A stretch of DNA of 48,256 bases from Nanosynbacter sp. (GTDB lineage: Bacteria > Patescibacteriota > Saccharimonadia > Saccharimonadales > Saccharimonadaceae). Where the stretch lies: positions 1-48,256 of the forward strand of contig JABZJV010000001.1 of the NCBI GenBank assembly GCA_015257605.1, in the 5' to 3' direction. A program made the position numbers and the translations under genes. Of this stretch, positions 22,934 to 30,626 are shown one piece after another (within the stretch, counting starts at the first letter, position 1; each line of letters begins with the position of its first letter). The notes under the pieces were generated by a model. It searched no databases. It was not told the DNA's origin and saw only the letters and a list, made by a program, of their open reading frames with translations.

Positions 22934-24052
22934 GTGCATACAACGAAATTAAATATGAACTCCGACTTACTTGTTGAGCTAGCCCAGCTGGGGTTAGATG
23001 GTGACAAGAATAAACTAATCAACTACCTAAAAAACCTTGCGGCTCGTAGTGCAGACGAAAGAAAACTAACTCTCTATAAGAAAATATCTGAACTATTAGA
23101 GGATTATGAAAGCAGTAGTAAGGTACAGTGGCAGGTATCAGGTCTGCCAACGGGACAAGTTATCCCTATTCGCGGCGAAGACAAGCTGTGGTTTCCAAAG
23201 CGTCTTGAGGATAGGATTGGTTTGGTTTCTAGACTACTCGCAGACCAAACGCTACCCGAAGATATCAAAGTAAAGTTTAATAGAATACTCCTTCATGGAG
23301 TACCTGGAACTGGCAAGACAACTATCGGCCTTTATCTTGCTAAAAAAATGGGCTACCCAATTAAGTATGTGAAAGTAAGCGACGTCATATCTTATAAGTT
23401 TGGAGAGACGCTAAAGAACATATCAGAAGTCTTTAACGATGGAGGTTCTTCGATAATTTTCATTGACGAGTTTGACGCATTCGCTAAGAGCCGCTTTGAT
23501 TCTAACGATGTTGGCGAGTTGAAACGAATAGTAAACTCACTTATTCAGACACTTGATATGCTACCGAGCAATAAGATTGTTATTGTAGCGACCAATTTAG
23601 TTGAAACCATTGACCCTGCTATTGCACGTCGATTCCCTATCAAAGTTCATGTAGGCAAACTCAATAAGTCGGAGCGTATGGACTTTATCAACTTCCTAGT
23701 AAAACAGTCCTATATACCCATCAAGCTATCAAAGAAAGACCTTGAACTTTTTGATGCCATACTTCGTGAATCCGACCTAAAGACAGTTGATGCAATAAAA
23801 GGTGTCATCGACTCAAGTATCGTGTCTGCCCATGTCGAGAAAGCAGAATCAATTTATATGCAAAATATTGCAATCAGCATGCTGAACAATGGCCTCATAG
23901 ATTCAGACACATTGAAGCGCCTTGGAAGCGAGAAGCCTGATTTATATGCAAAATTGATAAAACTATTTTCGATACAGTACACTAAAACAGATGTTGCTGA
24001 GATTCTTGGTATGCATCGTAACTCATTATTGAACTATGGCAAAGAAATATAA
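22934..24052 (+). CDS. ietA: AAA+ ATPase, IetA-like, of a two-gene defence system
   Basis: A soluble ATPase of 372 aa if started at GTG 22934 (an ATG at 22955 is the alternative). After a helical N-terminal domain it has Walker A GVPGTGKTT (122-130), Walker B SIIFIDEFDAFAKSR (Asp/Glu at 178-179), sensor 1 IVIVATNLVE and an Arg-finger region PAIARRFPIKV. The C-terminus TKTDVAEILGMHRNSLLNYG is a Fis-type helix-turn-helix. It overlaps the subtilase gene by 17 nt. An ATPase of this size paired with a cytoplasmic S8 protease is the composition of IetAS. That pair was first described on Agrobacterium plasmids and later reported as anti-phage. The ATPase likely controls the protease. Confidence 0.85.
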   Translation: MHTTKLNMNSDLLVELAQLGLDGDKNKLINYLKNLAARSADERKLTLYKKISELLEDYESSSKVQWQVSGLPTGQVIPIRGEDKLWFPKRLEDRIGLVSRLLADQTLPEDIKVKFNRILLHGVPGTGKTTIGLYLAKKMGYPIKYVKVSDVISYKFGETLKNISEVFNDGGSSIIFIDEFDAFAKSRFDSNDVGELKRIVNSLIQTLDMLPSNKIVIVATNLVETIDPAIARRFPIKVHVGKLNKSERMDFINFLVKQSYIPIKLSKKDLELFDAILRESDLKTVDAIKGVIDSSIVSAHVEKAESIYMQNIAISMLNNGLIDSDTLKRLGSEKPDLYAKLIKLFSIQYTKTDVAEILGMHRNSLLNYGKEI

Positions 24053-26315
24053 TCACATCACAATCCCGAAGCAGCTTGTTAATGAATCTGGTGACCACGC
24101 CAATACGCGCAGGGGTCGTAATATTCAAAATATCCCCAAGCTAGAAAATGTAAGTGCTCATAAAGAGCACCTAAGTGAAGGTGTTAATCGTTTAAATGGC
24201 TTCCAAGAGGAAAAGTTGAAGAAAACTGGTGAAATTGTAGAGCAAGTCGATATGAAGATTCGTTTCCGAGGACTTGCTAATGTTGAATTCCTCGACCGAT
24301 ATCACGCAAAAGTGTACCAGCGCTACGATGACAGGCCAGACGAACAGGAATACGCCAACGATGTAGTTGTAGCGAAGATTAGCACAATCCGCCCAGAAGG
24401 AAGGACCACATCTGACTACGAGCATTTTCAGCGTGAATTTGACACCTACTTAAAAACAGGAAAACTAAAATCCTACTTTGACTATGTTGAAGATATTGCA
24501 CCGTTAACTCTTGATGAAATTACAGAACCCGAATTGTATAAAGCAATAAGCGAGGACGAAACGAATAAGCAGCTCGTTGATGTTGTGTTCGGAAGTGGCC
24601 CCCTCACATCAGATAGCGAACTACGAACTTTTAATAGTTTATACAGTGATGACATAGTCGTAGCTGTTGATTCCGTTGACATGCATTACTTCCGAGTTGA
24701 AGCCAGCAAATCTTCACTTGAGGATATGACGGAAGTATTTTCGGGCATAGTAAGTGTAGAGCGTGCTCCATTGGTTGTATTTTCCAGTGGAGAAAGCAAA
24801 GAGGTCGATGAGTATGACATTGATGACAATACAGACACCAACGCAAAGCCTATATTACTTATAGACTCCGCAATCAATGGCGAACATCCAATTCTAAAAA
24901 TTGCTGCCTTAGCACAGCAAGGTGACTCTTCTGGGCGTAAGGACCATGGAACAATGGTGGGCAGTTTAATCGCATGCGGCCCGCACATTAGTGCCAAACG
25001 TCAATTTGCTGTTGAAAATAAAGTTCTACCAATTAATGCATTTATAACAACTCCTCACGGTGTAACAATTAATGAACCGTTAATTGAAGAAGCTCTTAAA
25101 GACAGTTATTCGAAGACCAGGGCAACTATTGCAAACTTCTCTATTAACGGCTATCTATGGCCTATGTACTCGCGCAGAAAAGTAGATAAAATGAGCATTC
25201 TATTCGATGAGTGGGCTCGTAAATATAATGCAGTATTCACTATCGCAACAGGTAACCTATTTCAAGAAAATCATTGGCCGCCAGAAGTAGAGCAAGAGTT
25301 ATTTAGCTTAGGTTATCCTAATTATTTCATGCGAGAAGAGACTTGCATACTCCCACCATCTGACAGTATCAATAATATTGCTGTCGGCTCAGTAGTATAC
25401 GGTGCGACGCCCGACTCAATGGCAGATTCAAAAGACCCTTCACCTATAACACGAAGAGGGTTTTTGAACGCAAAGCACAATTACTCAATTAAGCCTGACG
25501 TGGTGCAATACGACTCAAATTTTGATGTCCAGTTCAACGGTGAAGAAAACGGTCCGTATATGGCGGCCGAAGACGGGAATCTTGTGCGAGCAGCGGGTAC
25601 TAGTTTTGCAGCACCTTTATCTAGTTTTGCACTTGGTATGCTTGCAAAGAAATATCCTTTGTATAACGCCAATACGCTCAAGGCTCTACTTCTTCACTTT
25701 GCCGAAGACTTAGGAACATCAAAGAAAGTTACGAATAATGATATCCTTCATGCTTTAGTCGGAAATGGCATGCCAGATTTAGATAAATCCCTGTATTCGC
25801 TATCGAACTCAACATCACTTGTTATTGAGGATAGTATTCAGATTAACCACAAGAAGAAGATAAGCATCCCAATACCAGCCTCGCTTGCTGGCTCGTCGAG
25901 GCTACGTCTACGCGTAAAGACCACCCTTGTCTACAACCCACCTGTAAATAGCGTCGACATTGCCATGTACAACCCCATAGTAATTGCGGCGAAACTTGTT
26001 CGTTCAGATGGCCAAGACATGAGTAACTTTACGACTACAAAATCAAAAGATGGTGCACACCGTAAATCGAATGTGAAGATTTATGATGAAGTTACAAAGA
26101 GTACAGTTGAGCATATGGGTGAAATGTGGAGCCTAGAAGTTATAGCAGAGCCTTGCTCAAAATATATGACTGATGACATCACACAAGACTATTCAGTCAT
26201 CGTCACCATTGAAGATATGGAGCAAAATGACGATATTGACATACATCAGGAAATCAACCAGATGATTAATGTCGAAGTCGAAAACAGTATTGACGTAACT
26301 GTTGAAGCTAGTTGA
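24036..26315 (+). CDS. ietS: Cytoplasmic subtilisin-like (S8) protease, IetS-like
   Basis: The 759-aa protein has no signal peptide. Residues 1-260 are a long N-terminal domain. The S8 triad is complete: Asp277 in ILLIDSAING, His304 in RKDHGTMVGSLIA and Ser523 in RAAGTSFAAPLSS, with the oxyanion Asn407 in TIATGN. A beta-rich C-terminal domain (about 590-759) follows. Intracellular S8 proteases coupled to an AAA+ partner form the IetAS defence pair. The start codon lies within the ATPase gene, giving coupled translation and presumably fixed stoichiometry. Targets are unknown; cleavage of phage or host proteins on infection is inferred from the defence role. Confidence 0.88.
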   Translation: MAKKYNHITIPKQLVNESGDHANTRRGRNIQNIPKLENVSAHKEHLSEGVNRLNGFQEEKLKKTGEIVEQVDMKIRFRGLANVEFLDRYHAKVYQRYDDRPDEQEYANDVVVAKISTIRPEGRTTSDYEHFQREFDTYLKTGKLKSYFDYVEDIAPLTLDEITEPELYKAISEDETNKQLVDVVFGSGPLTSDSELRTFNSLYSDDIVVAVDSVDMHYFRVEASKSSLEDMTEVFSGIVSVERAPLVVFSSGESKEVDEYDIDDNTDTNAKPILLIDSAINGEHPILKIAALAQQGDSSGRKDHGTMVGSLIACGPHISAKRQFAVENKVLPINAFITTPHGVTINEPLIEEALKDSYSKTRATIANFSINGYLWPMYSRRKVDKMSILFDEWARKYNAVFTIATGNLFQENHWPPEVEQELFSLGYPNYFMREETCILPPSDSINNIAVGSVVYGATPDSMADSKDPSPITRRGFLNAKHNYSIKPDVVQYDSNFDVQFNGEENGPYMAAEDGNLVRAAGTSFAAPLSSFALGMLAKKYPLYNANTLKALLLHFAEDLGTSKKVTNNDILHALVGNGMPDLDKSLYSLSNSTSLVIEDSIQINHKKKISIPIPASLAGSSRLRLRVKTTLVYNPPVNSVDIAMYNPIVIAAKLVRSDGQDMSNFTTTKSKDGAHRKSNVKIYDEVTKSTVEHMGEMWSLEVIAEPCSKYMTDDITQDYSVIVTIEDMEQNDDIDIHQEINQMINVEVENSIDVTVEAS

Positions 26316-26347
26316 TATAGCTAGTTACGCCGAATAGGTCTTATCAT

Positions 26348-26379
26348 TTATTTACCCCTGTTACATTAGGGGTAAATAA
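26348..26379 (+). terminator. 12-bp perfect hairpin after the protease gene
   Basis: TTATTTACCCCT (26348-26359) pairs perfectly with AGGGGTAAATAA (26368-26379) around an 8-nt loop. It starts 33 nt after the ietS-like stop codon. There is no U-tract after it, so it could be an RNA-stabilising 3' hairpin or an operator rather than a classic terminator. Confidence 0.55.
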
Positions 26380-26397
26380 GAATATTCTAGCAAATGA

Positions 26398-26403
26398 TAT
26401 AAT
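26398..26403 (+). promoter_or_regulatory. -10 box of the structured RNA
   Basis: TATAAT at 26398-26403 predicts a transcript start near 26410, just before the first stem of the structured region. The -35 region is not recognisable. Confidence 0.45.
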
Positions 26404-26409
26404 AAGCTC

Positions 26410-26553
26410 ATACGACCTAATCCGCCCTCGGCGGTATGGTTGTTTGAAAATCCATTAGGAATATAAAGCTCGTCGTCAGAGCACTATTCCTAGTGGTCGG
26501 TACTGGAAACGGTATCGGGTAGCCTTGGCTATCACTGGCGGCGAGCTTTTTAG
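26410..26553 (+). ncRNA. Structured RNA candidate ending in an intrinsic terminator
   Basis: A 5' domain is closed by CCTAAT/ATTAGG (26416-26421, 26454-26459) with an inner CCGCC-ctc-GGCGG hairpin. A long stem AAAGCTCGTCG/CGGCGAGCTTT (26465-26475, 26539-26549) then encloses three hairpins: CACTA-ttcc-TAGTG (26482-26495), an 8-9-bp stem capped by a GAAA tetraloop (26497-26518), and GTAGC-cttg-GCTAT (26519-26532). The closing arm ends in TTTTT. The region is non-coding and lies between the protease and membrane-protein genes. It could be a stand-alone RNA or a riboswitch-like leader of the downstream gene. It matches no RNA class I can name. Confidence 0.6.
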
Positions 26554-26594
26554 TTTGCCGCTGGTAATAATATCAATTAGTACGGAGAGCGATT

Positions 26595-27350
26595 ATGAGT
26601 GCGGCAAAAGACGGCGACACATTATCAGAAATAAGACACGAGTACAAAGCAAAGAAAAAGCAGCTTGAAGAGTACGATACATTTATCGACCGCCACCAAG
26701 GGCTAGTAGTATTCTTGCCTCTGCTACTCGTACTTATTGGCGTACTTGTTCTAGTTGGCATTACAAGTGGCTCGACTGGCGATAATCTGGCAGCAAAAGC
26801 AATAGGCATACTATCTCTTGTACTGTTGGTGGTAGCTATCATAATGGCATTTATAACTGGTGGCCGCAAGTCTACTAAAAGCAAAATAGAAAAGCAGCTT
26901 GAAGCTCTCACGCAAGAGGCAGCAGTATTTCAAAAGCAGGCCAAAGACCACGATAATATTACCAGAGATGAGCTAGGTTTATGGCGTGATATTGAGCAAG
27001 ATACGAGCGGTAATCATTCAAATAAAGGCGGCTGGGTGATGGGAATTATCGTCATTGTCGTTGTTGCAGCAGTCATATCTATCAATCAAGCAAATCAGAG
27101 GAACCAAGAAGCAGCCGAACGAGCTAGGCAAACGCAAATTATGGAACAGCAGCGAGCAAAACAAGAGCAAGACGCAATCGAGCAGCGAAAACTTGACCAG
27201 CAGGACGAGGCGAACCGCTTACAGCAGCAACAAAACGCCATTGACCTATACAACAGCACCAAGCCCTCGAACAACAATAACTATCGTTCTAGTACGAACT
27301 GCTCCACCAGCTACTATGGTGGATATACAGCATATACGACTTGCGACTAA
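26595..27350 (+). CDS. Membrane protein with coiled-coil and Asn/Ser/Tyr-rich tail
   Basis: The 251-aa protein has a charged N-terminal helix, a membrane hairpin (about 36-56 and 66-88), a soluble helical segment and a third membrane span (146-163). A Gln/Glu/Arg-rich coiled coil (about 165-215) follows, then a polar tail with paired cysteines and Tyr repeats. GGAGAG lies 6 nt before the ATG. It follows the structured RNA and its stop codon is the first base pair region of the hairpin array. No family is recognised. It could be a membrane sensor or effector of the island, or an element-maintenance protein. Confidence 0.6.
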   Translation: MSAAKDGDTLSEIRHEYKAKKKQLEEYDTFIDRHQGLVVFLPLLLVLIGVLVLVGITSGSTGDNLAAKAIGILSLVLLVVAIIMAFITGGRKSTKSKIEKQLEALTQEAAVFQKQAKDHDNITRDELGLWRDIEQDTSGNHSNKGGWVMGIIVIVVVAAVISINQANQRNQEAAERARQTQIMEQQRAKQEQDAIEQRKLDQQDEANRLQQQQNAIDLYNSTKPSNNNNYRSSTNCSTSYYGGYTAYTTCD

Positions 27351-27638
27351 TCACGTCTACGAAGCAAGACGTGATAACAGGGGCGGGTATCCACGAAGCA
27401 AGATACCTCACCTGCTACGAAGCAAGCAGGTGGAGGCTGTCTAATCCTAGTCGTTTTTCAGGGGTAGCAATTTATAAACGATGTAAATCATACATCAATA
27501 CTTAACAGAGGAAAAACTATCCTCAAAGCAAGATAGATAACCCCTATTTTTACATCTACGAAGCAAGATGTAAGATACGGCCGTCACCGTCTACGAAGCA
27601 AGACGGTAAAACGCCCTCCGCCTATTACGAAGCAAGTA
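27350..27638 (+). repeat. Array of seven hairpins with one constant 10-nt loop and different stems
   Basis: The loop TACGAAGCAA (variants CACGAAGCAA and CTCAAAGCAA) is repeated and each copy is flanked by a private inverted repeat. Stems are ATCACGTC/GACGTGAT (27350-27375), GGTATC/GATACC (27386-27407), CACCTGC/GCAGGTG (27409-27432), CTATC/GATAG (27517-27536), TTACATC/GATGTAA (27550-27573) and ACCGTC/GACGGT (27586-27607). The last copy (27623-27638) has only a weak stem. Stems differ between copies but are always complementary, so the structure is conserved and not just the sequence. A separate hairpin GATGTA/TACATC lies at 27480-27496. This fills the only gap over 300 bp without a gene. Confidence 0.85.
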
Positions 27639-27641
27639 CGC

Positions 27642-27662
27642 ACGTTCAGTATAATAGAACGT
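27642..27662. promoter_or_regulatory. Promoter with palindromic operator over its -10
   Basis: ACGTTC (27642-27647) and GAACGT (27657-27662) flank a TATAAT (27650-27655). A regulator bound to the palindrome would block this promoter. The predicted transcript begins about 4 nt before the ATG at 27666. Confidence 0.6.
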
Positions 27663-27711
27663 ACTATGTCTGACGAAACCAATCGAGCAAAAGCACTTCA
27701 AGAATGTATTT

Positions 27712-28191
27712 ATGGGCATTTATGAGCTGCTAAAACGCGTCGAGGGCGATGATAAAAATGCTCGCAAAGTGTACGCCTGTGCTGATGAGATAAGCGAGGT
27801 ATTCAAAATAAGCAAAGAAAACGCCCTACGGTTATTACTTACAGCTAAGGCTCCCACGGCGTACGGTATGAGATACGCTCCACATATCAAGCAGGACGGC
27901 GATGAGGTTGTAATGCGATTCGGTCACAAAACAACACTGGCGGATATTAAAGCCGTTTGGAAAATAGTAAAAGATGTACAGCGAGAGATTGGCGGTACTG
28001 GTAGTAAGCAGTCTATAAATCCAGAGTTGGCGTTTTGTATATATCGCCAATATATACTCAACGGAAGAAGGATGGCGGATATATTCAAGGACTACTCCCA
28101 CAAAAGACTTGAGGGCTATGAGGGTAAATCGCCTACGATGAGTGAAAATGACTTTAGGAAATATTATCTCAACATTGTCGATGGGCTATAA
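27712..28191 (+). CDS. Element-encoded protein of unknown function, possibly frameshifted near its start
   Basis: The 159-aa frame begins MGIYELLKRVEGDDKNARKV and continues with EISEVFKISKENALRLLLT, AYGMRYAPHIKQDGD and a basic helical C-terminus. A better start exists upstream. An ATG at 27666-27668 directly after the promoter/operator gives MSDETNRAKALQECIYG, then hits TGA one frame away. Removing one G from the GGG at 27714 would fuse it to GIYELLKR. So the full protein may be about 174 aa with a one-base insertion, or the short ORF may serve translational coupling. No family is recognised; the position next to the recombinase suggests an element-maintenance or regulatory role. Confidence 0.55.
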   Translation: MGIYELLKRVEGDDKNARKVYACADEISEVFKISKENALRLLLTAKAPTAYGMRYAPHIKQDGDEVVMRFGHKTTLADIKAVWKIVKDVQREIGGTGSKQSINPELAFCIYRQYILNGRRMADIFKDYSHKRLEGYEGKSPTMSENDFRKYYLNIVDGL

Positions 28192-28245
28192 ATAGCCTAA
28201 ATATACCCCAGAGATTTTAGGCTCTTGCAAACATACCATAGAAAT

Positions 28246-28464
28246 ATGGTTAATAAGCTGCGTTCAGACGACAATAGTCCTGCAAAAACAGGCTCACTTG
28301 TCGTCAGCGTTCAGAAAGCCCGCAGGATATTAGGAACTCTCGCAAATTCTATGAGCGATGACCAAGTCAAAGACCTTATTTACTCTCTACATCTGTTAGC
28401 AAAAGAGCAATTAGTGTATACTGGTTCCAAACATGACACAACGGAATCAATTACGAACCTCTAA
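28246..28464 (+). CDS. Small recombinase-associated protein (72 aa)
   Basis: From the ATG at 28246-28248 the product is 72 aa. The core QKARRILGTLANSMSDDQVK, then LIYSLHLLAKEQLV, resembles short helical proteins found directly upstream of serine recombinases in Gram-positive mobile elements; their function is unknown. Its 3' end overlaps the recombinase start by 32 nt. A weak -10-like TACCAT ends 6 nt before the ATG, the same spacing as at hrcA. There is no ribosome site. Confidence 0.55.
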   Translation: MVNKLRSDDNSPAKTGSLVVSVQKARRILGTLANSMSDDQVKDLIYSLHLLAKEQLVYTGSKHDTTESITNL

Positions 28465-30031
28465 TGACAAGCGTGCTCTCGCATATATTCGCATATCTAG
28501 CCAACGTCAGGTAAACGGCGAAAGCCCTGAAACTCAACTGCAAGCAATAAACAACTTTGCAGCCAACAATTACATCGAGATTGCTAAAACATTCTATGAC
28601 GAGGCTAAAAGTGGCAAGAATACAGACCGCCCCGCACTTAAAGAGCTACTCAAATATGCCGAAAATCACAAAGACGATATTGACCACGTAATCGTCTACA
28701 AAATGAACAGAGCTTCTCGTAATATGACTAGCTACGTGACAGGGTTTCTGCTACCCCTAAAGCGGCTCGGTATATCAATACGCTCCGCAACCGAGCCAAC
28801 CGACGACAGTGTGCATGGGCAGTTTATGGAAATGCTCAACGTGCTGCTTGGCTAGATGGATAATGAAACAAAACGCGCTTTCACTGTAGATAATATGACC
28901 AACCTATCCCTACAGGGCTGGTGGCAAGCCCCAGCAATGGTTGGATATGATGTCTACAAGATACCTAACGAGGTTGGCAAGCTACGGCCAACCCTCAAGC
29001 CAAACAATATGGCTCCACTCGTCAGACAAGTACTGGAACGGTTTTCGGAGGGTAATATTACCAAAGCGGAGCTAACACGCTACGCCGCTTCTATAGGCTT
29101 ACGTAGTCGTTATGGCAAGAAACTGAGTGAAGACCGTATACATGCAATGATAAAGCACGCTATATATGCTGGGTACGTCGCAAACAAGCAGACAGGCTGG
29201 GAGCTGGTAGACGGCAAGCACAAGGCTATTATCTCTCGTGATACATACGAAATTAACCAGAGGCTATTATATAGCAAGCGTAAAAGAGCTGGCGAGGTTC
29301 GCCAAAAGTTTAATCCCGACTATCCACTAAAAGGCTTGGTGCTATGTCCCAATTGTATGAAACCTCTATATGCGTCGGCTCCAAAAACTAGTGCAGGTGG
29401 CAAATCACCTCGCTATCATTGCTCTCGCACTCAGTGTAAAGGCAAATATAAACCAATCAAAGCCGATATAATGCACGATGATTTTGAGAAAATGCTACAA
29501 CGTATCAAGCCAGATGACAGGCTCTTGGCTCTGTATAAAGAGGTATTAGTCACGGAAGCCGCAAACCAACTCGGCAACCTTAACAGCAAGATTAGCAAGG
29601 CTCGCAGGCAACTTGATACTATCGCAGAAAATCGCCTTAATGCTATCAAAAAGTTCAATGCCGACCAACTGATCGTCGATGAAAAGATAGAGTTAGTAAA
29701 CGCATACGATGACGATAAGGCCGTAATCACCGACGAGCTACGCCATCTGGAACGCCAGCAAACAATCCGAGAAACAGATATTGATATTGCTCTTGAGATT
29801 ATGCGAGATGTAGACAGGCAGTGGCTACTTGCGTCGCCAAGTGCTAGAGTGAGGTTCCAAAGCATATTATTCCCACAGGGGTTGGTTTACGACTACGAGA
29901 ACCATAGGTTTGGAACCAGTCAGATTAGTGCATTTTACAGAGTGCTACCAACTAAAAAAGACTCCGAAGAGGCTTCGAAATCTTTCTTGGTAGCGGGGGC
30001 TGGATTTGAACCAGCGACCTCTTGGTTATGA
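28433..30031 (+). pseudogene. Large serine recombinase interrupted by an in-frame TAG
   Basis: The N-terminal resolvase domain (ALAYIRISSQRQVNGESPE with the catalytic Ser, EAKSGKNTDRPALKELL, VYKMNRASRN) ends at LLG and TAG (28853-28855). The same frame continues at once with MDNETKRAFTVDNM, the recombinase domain, a four-cysteine zinc ribbon (CPNCMKPLYA, then CSRTQCKGK) and a coiled coil (about 240-330 of the second ORF). In relatives this junction reads like AxFDNE, so the stop probably replaces a sense codon such as CAG. The final residues VAGAGFEPATSWL are the translation of the antisense strand of the tRNA, so the natural C-terminus was replaced on integration. Whether suppression yields full protein is unknown. 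Confidence 0.85.
29983..29994 (+). repeat. Right attachment repeat (attR-like) in the tRNA 3' end
   Basis: TTTCTTGGTAGC, identical to 22728-22739. Bases 29988-29994 are the last seven positions of the minus-strand initiator tRNA. Confidence 0.75.
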
Positions 30032-30065
30032 GCCAAGCGAGCTGACCAGGCTGCTCCACCCCGCG
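29988..30065 (-). tRNA. Initiator tRNA-fMet (CAU)
   Basis: A 78-nt cloverleaf with CCA encoded, anticodon loop CTCATAA. Initiator hallmarks are the unpaired 1-72 position (C1 with U72) and A11-U24 in the D-stem. The anticodon stem is CTTGG/CCAAG, so the usual three G-C pairs are reduced to two (U29-A41). It is the integration target of the element on its 3' side, and the recombinase ORF overlaps 44 nt of it. Confidence 0.9.
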
Positions 30066-30094
30066 ATACGGGTACTATTATAGCAAACCACGCA

Positions 30095-30571
30095 TCACTT
30101 ATGCAAGCGCGAAGCAGCAGTTTTGCCAGTCAGAAAATCAATCCATTGCTGGAAGTTTGACTTGTGCACGGCAGGCGTATTGTTGCGCGGAGTTGTTTTA
30201 ACATATGATGAGTTATCGTCCTGGCCGTCAAGAGATTTCACTGCAGCGCTATTCTCTGGCAGTATTAGCTGTTTCTCGCCAGGATCTGCCAGACCTAACT
30301 TACTGCGCGCTTCTAGCTCTTTATATTCATCGCTCTTATAATAATTTTGTTCGTATTTCAGCGTCTCTACTTCTAGCTGCGCCAGCCGTAATTGTTGTTT
30401 TTTTTCGTCAAGCACTCGTTGGGCGCTAAAGTTCGTCTGGATCGTCGACATTGTACCCATCACCCAGCTAATCGCAATGATAATCGCCAACAACAGCACC
30501 AATCCATTAAAGTTCGCGTAATTGAACCAGATATAATGCAGTTGTTGGCGTAATCTTTCAACAAGTTTCAT
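30095..30571 (-). CDS. FtsB/DivIC-like cell division protein
   Basis: A bitopic membrane protein of 158 aa. It has a short cytoplasmic N-terminus, one membrane span (about 23-42), a coiled coil (about 50-80, VLDEKKQQLRLAQLEVETL), then KSDEYKELEARSKLGLADPG and EKQLILP, the signature end of the FtsB/DivIC family. That family bridges septal wall synthesis with the divisome. The C-terminal 50 residues are a low-complexity extension. A TATAAT at 30581-30586 lies 9 nt before the ATG, predicting a 3-nt leader. Confidence 0.82.
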   Translation of the reverse strand: MKLVERLRQQLHYIWFNYANFNGLVLLLAIIIAISWVMGTMSTIQTNFSAQRVLDEKKQQLRLAQLEVETLKYEQNYYKSDEYKELEARSKLGLADPGEKQLILPENSAAVKSLDGQDDNSSYVKTTPRNNTPAVHKSNFQQWIDFLTGKTAASRLHK

Positions 30572-30580
30572 CTATCAACT

Positions 30581-30586
30581 ATTATA
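30581..30586 (-). promoter_or_regulatory. -10 box of the FtsB-like gene
   Basis: TATAAT on the minus strand ending 9 nt before the ATG at 30569-30571; no Shine-Dalgarno sequence lies between. Confidence 0.55.
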
Positions 30587-30626
30587 AACCATGAGCGGTA
30601 ATCGAGATAGCGAGATAAAACGACTC

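Larger units (their letters stand above)
22728..29994 (+). mobile_element. Integrative element at an initiator tRNA gene, carrying IetAS-like defence genes
   Basis: About 7.27 kb lies between two 12-bp direct repeats, the right one inside the 3' end of tRNA-fMet. Inside, in order and all on the plus strand, are an AAA+ ATPase, a subtilase, a structured RNA candidate, a membrane protein, a hairpin array, two small genes and a large serine recombinase next to the right end. This is the layout of a tRNA-targeted integrative element. The DNA is visibly less GC-rich than the flanking operons. No conjugation genes are seen, so it would be an integrative or mobilisable island. The recombinase is interrupted by TAG, so the element may now be immobile. 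Confidence 0.82.

Noticed and set aside
27350..27638. CRISPR array
   Set aside because: The repeated unit is only 10-11 nt, spacing is irregular (10-110 nt), flanks are self-complementary stems and not spacers, and no cas genes are present.
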